From: an uncultured Lachnospiraceae bacterium
GTDB lineage: Bacteria > Bacillota > Clostridia > Lachnospirales > Lachnospiraceae
Direction of reading: 5' to 3'
DNA length: 64,000 bases
NCBI GenBank assembly: GCA_910586125.1
Contig: CAJUHP010000005.1
Location: 55,892 to 119,891 of the forward strand
Both the position numbers and the translations under genes were made by a program. The notes below the pieces were generated by a model, which saw only the letters and a program-made list of their open reading frames with translations, was not told the DNA's origin and did not search any database. Positions within the stretch are counted from its first letter, which is position 1, and the number at the start of each line of letters is the position of its first letter. Shown piece by piece: positions 1 through 8,971 of this stretch.

Positions 1-494
1 GCATTCTCGCTCCGATCATGGCCGCCATGGTTCTGACTATGCAGTCCAGCCTGATCATCTCGCTCAGCTCCATCGGAGCTCTGTCCATTATTCGTTTCCG
101 TACCCCGATCAAGGATCCCATGGATCTGCTGTTTTTGTTCTGGTCGATCGGCAGCGGCATTATGTGCGGAGCCGGCGTCTATGAGATTGCCGTCATCTCC
201 ACCCTGATGGTGACAATCGGCATCCTGATTTTAAGCATCCTTCCCATCAAAAAATCCCCGTATCTGCTGGTCATCAACGGGGACGATTTCCACCATGAGA
301 AAGCCATCATGGAAGTGATCCATGCCCATACCAAATACCGGAAGGTCAAATCTAAGAACATCACCAGCGCCGGTTTTGATATGGTTCTGGAGATTAAGAC
401 CGAGGACGAAAGCGCTCTTCTTACTGCGCTGAAAGAACAAAAAGGCGTTCTTTCCCTGTCTCTGTTAGAGCATGACGGGGAATTGCGGGGGTAA
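1..494 (+). CDS. DUF4956 domain membrane protein, 3' part
   Basis: Only the C-terminal part is present: the reading frame is open to the window edge, and family members usually run to about 220 residues whereas roughly 164 are visible. The visible part opens with a hydrophobic stretch containing the conserved 'SLSSIGALSIIRFRTP' and 'DLLFLFWSIGSGIMCGAG' segments typical of DUF4956, a second hydrophobic helix, then a soluble alpha/beta C-terminal domain that looks like a small ferredoxin-like fold. The function is unknown. In Firmicutes this family is commonly encoded beside a VTC-domain polyphosphate polymerase and a CotH-family protein. A CotH gene lies about 4.4 kb downstream, separated by three reverse-strand genes. 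The VTC gene, if present, would be upstream of the window. A hairpin terminator follows the stop codon. Confidence 0.8.
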   Translation, partial: ILAPIMAAMVLTMQSSLIISLSSIGALSIIRFRTPIKDPMDLLFLFWSIGSGIMCGAGVYEIAVISTLMVTIGILILSILPIKKSPYLLVINGDDFHHEKAIMEVIHAHTKYRKVKSKNITSAGFDMVLEIKTEDESALLTALKEQKGVLSLSLLEHDGELRG

Positions 495-512
495 ACATTC
501 TGTTCCGGCAAG

Positions 513-567
513 GAGACAGGGAATGCGGCAAACTCTTTCAAAGCGATCTTGCCGCACCCCCTGTCTC
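513..567 (+). terminator. Long hairpin terminator after DUF4956
   Basis: Arms GAGACAGGG-aat-GCGGCAA (513-531) and TTGCCGC-acc-CCCTGTCTC (549-567) pair with one small 3/3 internal loop and a 17-nt apical loop. A T-rich stretch follows on the forward strand. It sits between the end of the forward gene and the end of the convergent reverse gene. The forward direction has the better T-tract. Confidence 0.7.
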
Positions 568-579
568 AAAAGTACTTTT

Positions 580-2127
580 CTATTTTTTCAGACGGTAAAG
601 ATAATACTGATAATCGATTCCTTCAAACCAGAAGTGATCCTGGGCCGCCAATTCATACCGTTTATACATTTCATCCAGTTCAAAATTGCGTGTCACCACA
701 TAGTCCACCTGGCCGTAAAGAATCAGATCCTCCTGGCTCTGATAGATTTCATCCAGAGGAATATTAAATTTTGCAAAATATTTGCAGGTCGGTACAATGT
801 TGCATACGGTATAGAAGCCGCCGTCCAAAAAACCATAATTCAGCAGCGTGGGATTCTCCGTTTCTTCTATCACCTTCTTAAACTTATACTGCACCATCTC
901 TTCCTTCGGAAAGCCCAGCAGATAGACATTCGGACTGCGCAGATAAGAAAACAGAACCCCCGCTACCAGACACACTGCCCCGATAAGAACCTTCGCTGCC
1001 CTCCGGGGCCTTCTGTCAGCATCCATCTTTCCATGGTGTCTCAGAACCTTTTCCAGCATACCAAGCAGGGGCGCCGCCCCCAAAACCGCAAATACTCCCA
1101 GAATAAATCCATAGTAGTGGTAATATGCCTGCGTTCCCCAGTAGGTTCCCACAGCTGTCAAAACCGCCAAAAGCGCCATGCCGATCTTCTGCAGCGCCGG
1201 CTTTTTGTCTCCGAACCAGAACCAGAACATTCCGATCACCGTCAGAACCGCATATTGGCCGTTCTCTAAAAACGTGATCGCCGTATTGCGCACGATGGAT
1301 TTCAGGGTCGTAAAAAGATTCACCTGATCTTCCACGGTATAGACAAACACATTATTGTAGATATATCCTCCGATCCAGTCCCACAGGGCATGATGCCAGC
1401 CAAAATACACAATCCAGGGGATCGTGGCCGCCAGCATTCCCCCCAAAAAAGTCAGTCCGTCCATCCAAAAAGCTTTCCAATCCTTCCGGCTTATGCTGAC
1501 CAAAAGCAGAATGACCATCCAGGCAAAATGAAACCCCAGCATGGTAAACTTGATCCAGAGAACACAGCCGGCCAAAATGCCGTGAAGCACCAGCTCTCTC
1601 CTATCTATCCGCTCCGGATAACGGTTCTTAAAATAGTTCAGCAAACCATAAAGCGACCAGGACAGAAGAGGCAGACAGAATTCTTCCGCACTGTCGCCAT
1701 GGCTGAAGCTCATGGCCGACAAAAGCAAAGCTCCCAGAACCGGAAGGGCCGGCAGGGCAATCTTTCCCACATACAGCCGCAGAATATAATACGCGCTGAG
1801 CAGATACAGGGAAAAAGAACCGATCTCAAACAGAAATACCCCGAAAAACGTGTCCCTGGAAATCAGCCAGGCAAACGCATGCAGCGTATATAACAGCGGC
1901 CCCTTGTGGTCGTAGATGTCCCGATACAGAACTTTCCCGTTCATCATGGATTTTCCCACGGAAAAATAACAGTTGGCGTCAACCCAGTCATTAAAGGGGT
2001 ATAAAACGGAGGACTTTGTACAGATCAAAAGCAGCGCCGCTGCCGTCAGCAAAGAAAACAGGAACGCAAATCCCGCCTCTTTTTTTGTGATACCTGCGCG
2101 CTCGCGGTTCATGCTCTTGCCGCTCAT
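580..2127 (-). CDS. GT39-like polytopic membrane glycosyltransferase
   Basis: About 515 residues with many hydrophobic helices, resembling GT-C enzymes of the ArnT/PMT (GT39) type that transfer a sugar from a polyprenyl-phosphate donor on the outer membrane face. The first extracytoplasmic loop carries acidic residues ('NDWVDANCYF', 'YRDIYDHKGPLL'), the usual place of the catalytic Asp in this fold. A soluble C-terminal domain of about 100 residues ends the protein ('FLDGGFYTVC', 'VDYVVT', 'YQYYLYRL'). It is clearly a paralogue of the product of 3167-4696. The ATG at 2127 is chosen because it is preceded by AGGAG at good spacing. A GTG at 2184 would overlap the upstream stop by four bases but has only a weak site. 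The exact sugar and acceptor are unknown. Confidence 0.75.
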   Translation of the reverse strand: MSGKSMNRERAGITKKEAGFAFLFSLLTAAALLLICTKSSVLYPFNDWVDANCYFSVGKSMMNGKVLYRDIYDHKGPLLYTLHAFAWLISRDTFFGVFLFEIGSFSLYLLSAYYILRLYVGKIALPALPVLGALLLSAMSFSHGDSAEEFCLPLLSWSLYGLLNYFKNRYPERIDRRELVLHGILAGCVLWIKFTMLGFHFAWMVILLLVSISRKDWKAFWMDGLTFLGGMLAATIPWIVYFGWHHALWDWIGGYIYNNVFVYTVEDQVNLFTTLKSIVRNTAITFLENGQYAVLTVIGMFWFWFGDKKPALQKIGMALLAVLTAVGTYWGTQAYYHYYGFILGVFAVLGAAPLLGMLEKVLRHHGKMDADRRPRRAAKVLIGAVCLVAGVLFSYLRSPNVYLLGFPKEEMVQYKFKKVIEETENPTLLNYGFLDGGFYTVCNIVPTCKYFAKFNIPLDEIYQSQEDLILYGQVDYVVTRNFELDEMYKRYELAAQDHFWFEGIDYQYYLYRLKK

Positions 2128-2180
2128 TCTCCCGTCTCCTGTCCCAACTTTTTGTACCCTTCTTCTCTCCCCTGTCTCTT

Positions 2181-3161
2181 TCACGGCGCGGCCCCTTCTT
2201 TCTTCTCCACCGGCTTTAAATCGTCCAGCGCTCCGATCATCACGCGGGCCATCGCCTTTTGCCCCTCCTCATTGGGATGTACAATATCCCCAATATACTG
2301 GTTTCGGTTAAAGGAATTGATCCCCGTGCTCCCGAAAACATCAATGTAGGGGATACTCAGATATTCTGCAACTTCCCGTATCGCATCGGCATAATCCTGT
2401 GTGGTCAGTCCCAGATGATTGTACTCCGGCTCGGTCCGGTTGGCTGTCTGTTCTTTCTTATCCTCCGTCTCCGGCCCCCGGCCGCTCAGGGGCGAAGCCA
2501 GCACAATCAATGCCTTAGGCGCCCGCTCCTGCAGTTTTACCACCGTGGAAGCCACCGCCCCCTTAAACGTCGTTTCATCAAACGGATAACTCAGATCCCC
2601 AAGCGGCGCGCTGACCGTTATTCCGGCGTCGTTGGTACCGGCCATAACCAGAATCAGATCCGCATCCGCCGGAATCGAAGTAGTAATCCGATCCGTGCTA
2701 CACATATAGCCTTCATGGGCTGTCGTCCCCTCCGGGGCCTCTGTCACTCCCAGAAACCCATAGCGGCTGTTGTAGCTGCCATCCGGATTGGCGTACCAAA
2801 TCTGATCGCTCTGAACAAAGGTACAGCTTCCCAGGCCGCGCTCAAAATGTTCGGCAAAGCCAAAATATTCCGTAATATAATCCTGCCACCCTCCCATCTG
2901 TGTGATGCTGTCGCCATAGCTGACCCAGGTCTTTCCGGCCCAGCTTGCCGTCACCGTGGAAGAATGCGATACCGAGACTCCCAGAGCGTCCCCCAAACTT
3001 GCCACGTCCTGCTCCTGCACCCTCTGCGCCTGTCTGAGCGTCTGCAGTTCCCGGTAAACATACAGGCACTGCGCCGCCATAAGCAGGAACAAGAACCCAA
3101 ACGCCGCCGCAGGCAAAACCCGCTTCCAGCGGCTCCTTCTTTTTTCATCCGTTTTTTCCAT
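2181..3161 (-). CDS. Membrane-anchored SGNH/GDSL hydrolase
   Basis: 326 residues. A positively charged N-terminus and one transmembrane helix (about residues 14-33) place the catalytic domain outside the cell. SGNH blocks are readable: block I 'YGDSITQ' with nucleophile Ser85, block III 'GTND' (175-178), and block V 'DIVHP' with Asp292 and His295. Family members remove or transfer O-acyl groups on carbohydrates or lipids, so an esterase acting on an acylated surface glycan is plausible here. A very strong AGGAGG site, which contains the upstream gene's TAA stop, fixes the ATG. The gene lies between two paralogous GT39-like genes in one reverse-strand operon. The substrate is not deducible. 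Confidence 0.85.
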   Translation of the reverse strand: MEKTDEKRRSRWKRVLPAAAFGFLFLLMAAQCLYVYRELQTLRQAQRVQEQDVASLGDALGVSVSHSSTVTASWAGKTWVSYGDSITQMGGWQDYITEYFGFAEHFERGLGSCTFVQSDQIWYANPDGSYNSRYGFLGVTEAPEGTTAHEGYMCSTDRITTSIPADADLILVMAGTNDAGITVSAPLGDLSYPFDETTFKGAVASTVVKLQERAPKALIVLASPLSGRGPETEDKKEQTANRTEPEYNHLGLTTQDYADAIREVAEYLSIPYIDVFGSTGINSFNRNQYIGDIVHPNEEGQKAMARVMIGALDDLKPVEKKEGAAP

Positions 3162-3166
3162 GCCGC

Positions 3167-4696
3167 TTACCTCCTCTCATCCACTTTGCGATACAGATAA
3201 TATGTGTGGACTTTTTTCTCATAATAGCCGTCCGCCTCCGCCGCCAGCTCATATTTTTTATATTCTTCTGCCAGCGGATGATCCATCGTTACAATATAAT
3301 CAACCATACCGTATCCAATCAGCGTCAACTGTACATCAATCCATTCCGACCCCGGCATATTGGTTTTGCAGAAATATTTACAGGGCGGCAGGATATCACA
3401 CACGGTATAAAAACCGCCGTCCATAAACCCGAAATTCAACAGCGAAGGATTCTTTGTTTCCAGGATGATTTCCCTGAATTGATATTGTACGGTATCTTCC
3501 TTTCTTCGACCGATCTCATCGGTATAGTTCCCTGTTTTCCAGGCAAACAGCAAAGAAAAAGCCGCCGCGACCGCAAAGGCCAGATATTTTTTGTCAAAAT
3601 GCCGTCCGCCGGAAACAGCCTCTGCCCTCTCCTCCAGCCGCTTCAAGACGGGAATCCATCCCAGACAGGCAAAGACACTCAAAATCAGCGGATAGTACGG
3701 ATGCATATAAACAATCCCCCAGCTAATGCCCAGCGCCGTACAAATGCAGAGGGCCCACAGGTTCCACTTTTCCCAGGCACCCGACACGCCTTTTTTGAAC
3801 GTCAGCCACAATACGCCCAGAATCGTAAACACCGAATATTTCCAGTTAAAGACAAACGCCTCTTCCAGCATTTTCAGCATTCCCTTTATCTGTCCAGCCA
3901 GCGCCTGTTTTTCCAGATTGGAATAGACAAACACATTGTTATAGAAATAGACGGTAAACCAGGAATCGAGCGCCCCATTGATTCCGAAATACAGCAGAAA
4001 CGGTATGGTGGTAACTGCCATGCCTCCCACAAAGACCAGGCCGCTCAGCACGCCGCGCCGGACCTTTCCTTGAAACAGGCAAGACAGAAAGATCATAAAC
4101 ATCCAGGCAAAGTGAAAGCCCAGCAGCGTAAACTTGACCAGCATAATGCAGCCAGCCAACACGCCGTGAAGAAACAGTTCCCGGTAATCCATCTCTTTTG
4201 GATACCGGATTTTAAAGTAACGAAGCGAGGCGTACAGAGACCAGGCGACCAGAGGCAGACACAATTCCTCGGCGCTGTCGCCGTGGCAGAAGCTCTTCGA
4301 CGACAGAATTGCCGCCGCCAGCAAAGGCAGAACCAGCAGGATATTCTTTTTCACATACAGCCGCAGCGTCCGGTAGACGGCCAGCAGATAGGCCGTAAAA
4401 GCGAAAACCTCGATCCCATACATTCCCAGAAAACTGTCTCTTGACACCAAATAGGCCAGGCTGTGCAGAAAATACAGGAGCGGTCCCTTGTGATCAAAGA
4501 CATCCCGATACAGCACCTTTCCCTGTACAATAGACTTTCCCACCGTAAAAAAGATATTGGCATCCTCCCAGTCATTGATCGGATAGAGGAATGAACTTTT
4601 GGAGCAGACTGCCAAAAAAATAAGACTGATCCCCAAACAGATTCCCACCCGTTTGCCTGTCTCTTTTTTTTCTCCGCCTTTCATCCCGCTTCCCAT
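3167..4696 (-). CDS. GT39-like polytopic membrane glycosyltransferase (paralogue)
   Basis: About 509 residues, first gene of the reverse-strand trio. Topology and motifs match the 580-2127 product along the whole length: 'NDWEDANIFF', 'YRDVFDHKGPLLY', 'CHGDSAEELCLPL', 'VKFTLLGFHFAWM' and a soluble tail with 'FMDGGFYTVCDILPPCKYF' and 'VDYIVT'. A GT-C enzyme using a polyprenyl-phosphate sugar is the likely activity. The start at 4696 (MGSGMKGG) follows AAAGGTG at nine bases. The longer open frame upstream lacks hydrophobic or conserved sequence and crosses the promoter. Transcription would start from the TTGCAA-N18-TATAAT promoter in the divergent intergenic region shared with the cotH-like gene. 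Confidence 0.78.
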   Translation of the reverse strand: MGSGMKGGEKKETGKRVGICLGISLIFLAVCSKSSFLYPINDWEDANIFFTVGKSIVQGKVLYRDVFDHKGPLLYFLHSLAYLVSRDSFLGMYGIEVFAFTAYLLAVYRTLRLYVKKNILLVLPLLAAAILSSKSFCHGDSAEELCLPLVAWSLYASLRYFKIRYPKEMDYRELFLHGVLAGCIMLVKFTLLGFHFAWMFMIFLSCLFQGKVRRGVLSGLVFVGGMAVTTIPFLLYFGINGALDSWFTVYFYNNVFVYSNLEKQALAGQIKGMLKMLEEAFVFNWKYSVFTILGVLWLTFKKGVSGAWEKWNLWALCICTALGISWGIVYMHPYYPLILSVFACLGWIPVLKRLEERAEAVSGGRHFDKKYLAFAVAAAFSLLFAWKTGNYTDEIGRRKEDTVQYQFREIILETKNPSLLNFGFMDGGFYTVCDILPPCKYFCKTNMPGSEWIDVQLTLIGYGMVDYIVTMDHPLAEEYKKYELAAEADGYYEKKVHTYYLYRKVDERR

Positions 4697-4748
4697 TTTA
4701 TTTTTCACCTTTCCCAATCTTTTTCTAACACACGGGTGTGCTGTCCAC

Positions 4749-4778
4749 ATTATACACGAGAGACGCCGGTTTTTGCAA
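4749..4778 (-). promoter_or_regulatory. Sigma-A promoter for the GT39-SGNH-GT39 operon
   Basis: Reading the reverse strand, -35 TTGCAA (4778-4773), an 18-bp spacer and -10 TATAAT (4754-4749) lie about 55 bp upstream of the ATG at 4696. The same geometry and similar bases recur at 8876-8905. Confidence 0.7.
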
Positions 4779-4816
4779 GAAAAATTTCCGTTACCACGAC
4801 AGACTGCCCGTAAATA

Positions 4817-4845
4817 TTGACAGATAACACGATAAATATTATGAT
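4817..4845 (+). promoter_or_regulatory. Sigma-A promoter for the CotH-family gene
   Basis: TTGACA (4817-4822), a 17-bp spacer and TATGAT (4840-4845) stand about 75 bp upstream of the CotH start. A near copy of this promoter and its flanks drives the gene at 9031. Confidence 0.8.
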
Positions 4846-4920
4846 AAGGACAAAAGCATAAAACCAACCTCCCCCTGTATACAACTGGTGATGGAATCCA
4901 TAAATCAGAAAGGTTTTTCA

Positions 4921-6867
4921 ATGAAAAAAAAGCAATTCATCCGAATCGGTTTGACCGTTATGATACTTCTGTTCGTTCTCTGCGGACTTTCTCTCTACCG
5001 CACCAAGCAGATGATTCCCCGCGCTTTCTTTGACCAAGAATACGCTGAAGTAAACGTCCCCCTGACGGTATCCTGTGACGGTTTCCTGCAAGGTACTTCT
5101 TTTACCTATATTTGGACCATTGGAGATACGGTTATCGACAATACTACCAACACCTACACGCCGGTATATGAGGATCTGGAGAAATTTATTACCGTATCGG
5201 TCATTCCGGATGACGGCTCAAAAGCCCTGCAGATTCAAATGTATTTCAGTACTCTCCCCGTCATCTATATTGATACGGATGACGGCGGGCCCATTTACAG
5301 TAAGGATTACTATTTTGACGCTTCTCTGAAAATGCAGGGCAACGCCTTATATAACACTGCCAACTCCGATATGTATCATGGAGCGATCGGGATTCGAGGA
5401 CGCGGAAATTCCACCTGGCGCGGCTCCAAGCTCCCTTACCGCATAAAACTGGAAACAGCCGCCAACCTGTTTCAAATGGGCTCCAATAAAAACTGGGTAT
5501 TACTGTCCAATGAATATGACGACAGCCTTATGCGGAACAAAATTGCCTACGATTTATCCGGGGAAATCGGTATGACATACATGCGTTCCACCTGGGTAGA
5601 TCTTATCTTAAACGGCCAATATGCGGGCAATTATCAGATCTGCGAACAGATTCGTATTGATGAGAATCGTGTGGATATTCTGGATCTTGAAAAATATTCC
5701 AAAACAGCGGCCAAGATTCTTGTAGACAACAATGTGATAGCTCCCCAGGAAAAAGAGGCTCTGGAAGATCATCTGACTTGGCATATGGACTGGCTTTCCA
5801 GCGGCATCATTGAATATGAAGATCATCTTTTTGATATTTCATCTTATATTGATCTGCCGGATATCAACGGCGGCTTTCTGTTCGAGCTGGATGCGTTCTA
5901 TGACGAACCCTCCAAATTTATAGTTGAAAATCAACCGATCCAGATACGCGGACCTAAATATGCCGGCTCCAATGATAAAATCATGGCATATGCCGTCGAA
6001 TTTGTAAGCGCTTTCTACCATGCCGCTTACTTTTCCGATGATTTTTACACCATATTTCAAGAAGTCCCAACCCACTATACCGAATTATTTGATATCTGTT
6101 CTCTGGCCCAATATTTTATTATAACAGAAGTCTTCTTTAATGAAGATACCGGTTTAAAAAGTACCTATTTTTATAAAGATCTGGATTCTCCGGCACAGAT
6201 GGGTCCTGTCTGGGACATGGATTACAGTTCCGGGGGACAAGGGATATCCGCTGAGGTATACGACCAGTGGCAGACTGTTTTTTACAGCAACTATTCACAG
6301 GACAATCAATGGTACAAAGGATTGATCCGGGACCCATACTTTTTGTCAAAAGCTATGGAGGTCTGGGAAGCAAACCGCGAAACCATTTTTCATATCGTGG
6401 AGGAAAACGGCCCGATAGAACAAGCTTACGATTATATATATGAATCGGCCTTGGCAAACGCTAAAATATGGCCCCCTGAAATCAATCCCGATCCCAGCGC
6501 GATCTCCACGCATGGTTTCATTCAAGGATACCAGACTTTCAAAACGTGGATGACCAACCGTCTGAATTGGCTGGACAGTCAGTTTACCACGCTGAAGGCT
6601 CTGACAGACTCCATAGGCGCTTTTGATGCCGGAACAGGAGTGTCTCTGATCTGCCTGGATCAAACGGCAACCGTGACGGCCGAGACCGGTGTTCTTGCCA
6701 AATTTTATTTCAACGGTATTCTGCAGACAGAGCTTCCTCTGGAAAACGGGACGGCTTCCTGGAGTTTTTCTTTGGAACAGCAGACCTCTGAGAGCGATGT
6801 GATACAAGTCCGCATCTATCAGGAGGATGGAACGCAAATCGGCTCCGACTTTGTAGATTTCCGATAG
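4921..6867 (+). CDS. CotH-family protein kinase-like, membrane anchored
   Basis: 648 residues. An N-terminal hydrophobic helix (about 9-26) anchors or exports the protein. An Ig-like segment (about 35-110) follows, then the CotH domain: 'IRGRGNSTW' (158-166), 'PYRIKLE', 'WVLLSNEYDDSLMRNK', and the DxD-like 'WDMDYSS' (431-436) expected to bind metal. A beta-rich tail (about 560-648) ends the protein. CotH proteins have an atypical kinase fold; the Bacillus spore-coat member phosphorylates coat proteins, and extracellular CotH proteins occur with cellulosomes and with VTC/DUF4956 clusters. The start at 4921 has AGAAAGG at proper spacing; an ATG 33 bases upstream has no site. It is transcribed alone from its own promoter. 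The target is unknown. Confidence 0.85.
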   Translation: MKKKQFIRIGLTVMILLFVLCGLSLYRTKQMIPRAFFDQEYAEVNVPLTVSCDGFLQGTSFTYIWTIGDTVIDNTTNTYTPVYEDLEKFITVSVIPDDGSKALQIQMYFSTLPVIYIDTDDGGPIYSKDYYFDASLKMQGNALYNTANSDMYHGAIGIRGRGNSTWRGSKLPYRIKLETAANLFQMGSNKNWVLLSNEYDDSLMRNKIAYDLSGEIGMTYMRSTWVDLILNGQYAGNYQICEQIRIDENRVDILDLEKYSKTAAKILVDNNVIAPQEKEALEDHLTWHMDWLSSGIIEYEDHLFDISSYIDLPDINGGFLFELDAFYDEPSKFIVENQPIQIRGPKYAGSNDKIMAYAVEFVSAFYHAAYFSDDFYTIFQEVPTHYTELFDICSLAQYFIITEVFFNEDTGLKSTYFYKDLDSPAQMGPVWDMDYSSGGQGISAEVYDQWQTVFYSNYSQDNQWYKGLIRDPYFLSKAMEVWEANRETIFHIVEENGPIEQAYDYIYESALANAKIWPPEINPDPSAISTHGFIQGYQTFKTWMTNRLNWLDSQFTTLKALTDSIGAFDAGTGVSLICLDQTATVTAETGVLAKFYFNGILQTELPLENGTASWSFSLEQQTSESDVIQVRIYQEDGTQIGSDFVDFR

Positions 6868-7046
6868 CGTTCTGCAATCCGCAAACCAGGGCGTACCGAT
6901 ACGAGAATAACGTTTTATCCACGCCCGGAAACTGTCCGAACGCAACATAACGGGGCTTTTGCAAAACAAAGATTTCATATAAAATGTGGTCGATCCAGCA
7001 CAGCCGAATTTTGTGTTTTATCTGCGTTTTGCAGCCCTCTGCGCTT

Positions 7047-8816
7047 CTATTTGACGCGCCCATATTCCAGAATAAAATACGCATTCAGCATATCCTGATA
7101 TTCATTCTCATCCGTATAATAATACTGTCTCCCATCGCTGGCGAGATACAAATGAAACGCCGACATAACCGGAATGCTCTTTCTCATTTCATTCATATAA
7201 TTGTAATACGCATCGGATTGAATTCCTGCCAGTTCCAAAATAGCAGCTCCCAGATAATGGATGCTGGTATCTCCAATCTCCCGTCTCTCCCAATCATAAT
7301 TTGCCCAGATGATATACGGGGTTGCATTCAGTAAGACCGCCAGCTCCTCATCGGTTTTTCCACTCCAATACTTGGATAAGGTATCCGCAAAGCTTGGCGC
7401 GTGATCTCCCACCATACACACGATCGTGGGTTCTTCCACCGTTTCAAAATAATCAATCAGTTCTTTCCAGGCCACGTCTGTCCGTTGAAGGCAGGATAAA
7501 TATTCCTCTGTCATCTCCCGGTATACGCCGAAATCATTTTCTACAGAAACAGTATTCAGCTCCTCTGGATTTACTTCCCACCCGCCATGATTCTGAATGG
7601 TCAGCAGATATAAAAACTGAGGACCGTTATCTTTGTTCTTTTCAAACTGATCAATCAGCTCCAAAAACGCGGCCGAATCGGTCAGATGCGGTCTTTGTCC
7701 ATACAATTCCTCCCTTTTAAAATCATCAATAAACAGGATATCGTCAAATCCCATCGCCGGATATGCAATATTTCGTGAATAATTCGTCGCAATGGCGGGA
7801 TGCATTGCCGCCGTGTGATATCCTATTCTTTTCAATACAGAAACCATGCTCTCTTTTCCGCTCAGATCCAGGGAATTAAAAGGCGTGATTCCCTGCATAA
7901 GCTGCAGCGAATTTCCTGTCAGCAACTCATATTCGCTCAGATTCGTTCCTACCATAGGAACCATACTATATCCGCGCAGCGCATTCTCTGTGCGGTTGAT
8001 ATAGGGTGTAATTTCTTCACAGTCAATCGAGACTATGGTCTCCAAATCATACCAGGATTCATTTAAGATTAAAATAATATGGGGCAGATTCTCCGATTTC
8101 GGGTTTTCTGTCGGAATGCTCTTTAAAATCTCTTCTCTTCGTTTTTCAGAATAATCGGCAGGCTTTGAGACGGTTCTCCAGGATGCCTCCATTATTTCCA
8201 AAGATTCTGCTAAAAAACCATACTCATAATATGCTGTTTCCCAGGACCAACCAAAGGTATTTTTGGGCTTCAGCGAATAGGGGGAGAAAAAGCAGACATA
8301 CAGAAATACCAGAGAACCCAATACACTAAAAAATACCTGTTTCCAATACTGTGACTTCTTTCGTTTCTTTACCGGAATTTTTTTCCTGCACAATACCGCC
8401 GCAAAAATACAAGCTGCACCGATTCCTATTGCTGCGATCACCCGCTTGTCCGCCGTAAAATTATAATTTGCAGCCACGGACAGAGCCGTTTTAAAATTTT
8501 TTAAATCCCTGGTAGATACCGGGGTTCCGCGAAATGCAATCACATAATAATTCAGAATTCCGATTCCTGTACTGATTCCAGTACCTATTACAATGGCAGC
8601 ATGGATTCTCCCGCTCAGCGCATAGATAACAGCATAGAAACATACCATCACCCCAGTATTCATCAGCATATAACGGAAAGGCATCCGCAGACTGCTCCCG
8701 TTACAAATTTCCAGCTCAACAAAATTGAATGCAGAAAAAATCAATACTGCCGCAAATCGTATCCATGTATCCTCTTGTTTCTGTTTTTTCTTGTTTTTTT
8801 CTAGTCCTTTCCTCAT
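7047..8816 (-). CDS. LTA-synthase-family phosphoglycerol transferase-like sulfatase
   Basis: 589 residues. The N-terminal third holds about five hydrophobic helices. The rest is an extracellular alkaline-phosphatase/sulfatase-fold domain. Readable motifs are 'LILNESWYDL' (metal ligand Glu253), 'VGTNLSEYELLTG' with the probable catalytic Thr291 (aligned with the GGxTAxTEFEVLTG motif of the family), 'TIQNHGGW' and 'VGDHAPS'. Family members polymerise or transfer phosphoglycerol, or phosphoethanolamine in related enzymes, from membrane lipids to lipoteichoic acid or surface glycans. It is monocistronic, convergent with the CotH-family gene and divergent from the GT39-like gene at 9031. The Asn-Leu-Ser in place of the usual Ala-x-Thr near the catalytic Thr suggests a specialised branch rather than the housekeeping LtaS. 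Confidence 0.85.
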   Translation of the reverse strand: MRKGLEKNKKKQKQEDTWIRFAAVLIFSAFNFVELEICNGSSLRMPFRYMLMNTGVMVCFYAVIYALSGRIHAAIVIGTGISTGIGILNYYVIAFRGTPVSTRDLKNFKTALSVAANYNFTADKRVIAAIGIGAACIFAAVLCRKKIPVKKRKKSQYWKQVFFSVLGSLVFLYVCFFSPYSLKPKNTFGWSWETAYYEYGFLAESLEIMEASWRTVSKPADYSEKRREEILKSIPTENPKSENLPHIILILNESWYDLETIVSIDCEEITPYINRTENALRGYSMVPMVGTNLSEYELLTGNSLQLMQGITPFNSLDLSGKESMVSVLKRIGYHTAAMHPAIATNYSRNIAYPAMGFDDILFIDDFKREELYGQRPHLTDSAAFLELIDQFEKNKDNGPQFLYLLTIQNHGGWEVNPEELNTVSVENDFGVYREMTEEYLSCLQRTDVAWKELIDYFETVEEPTIVCMVGDHAPSFADTLSKYWSGKTDEELAVLLNATPYIIWANYDWERREIGDTSIHYLGAAILELAGIQSDAYYNYMNEMRKSIPVMSAFHLYLASDGRQYYYTDENEYQDMLNAYFILEYGRVK

Positions 8817-8875
8817 GTCGCGTTTCCTGCCGATACAGCTCCTTTCTCTTTTACCGGCACTCGGTTTTCATCATT

Positions 8876-8905
8876 ATTATATACGAGTTATGCCTTTTTT
8901 TGCAA
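8876..8905 (-). promoter_or_regulatory. Sigma-A promoter for the LTA-synthase-like gene
   Basis: On the reverse strand TTGCAA (8905-8900), an 18-bp spacer and TATAAT (8881-8876). Spacer and flanks resemble the promoter at 4749-4778. Confidence 0.7.
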
Positions 8906-8942
8906 GAATATTTCCGTTTCTGCAACAGACGTTCTGTAGATA

Positions 8943-8971
8943 TTGACAGATCACACAATACCGATTATGAT
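8943..8971 (+). promoter_or_regulatory. Sigma-A promoter for the GT39/discoidin gene
   Basis: TTGACA (8943-8948), a 17-bp spacer and TATGAT (8966-8971). The -35, the -10 and several surrounding bases ('atattgacagat', 'ttatgataa') match the CotH promoter at 4817-4845. Confidence 0.8.

Noticed and set aside
472..1269. Open frame of 265 codons on the forward strand
   Set aside because: Antisense of the first GT39-like gene and crosses the terminator hairpin.
3206..4444. Open frame of 412 codons on the forward strand
   Set aside because: Exact antisense of the GT39-like gene, with Arg/Gln/His-rich composition and no ribosome site.
6346..6978. Open frame of 210 codons on the reverse strand
   Set aside because: Antisense to the CotH-family gene end; no recognisable domain or ribosome site.
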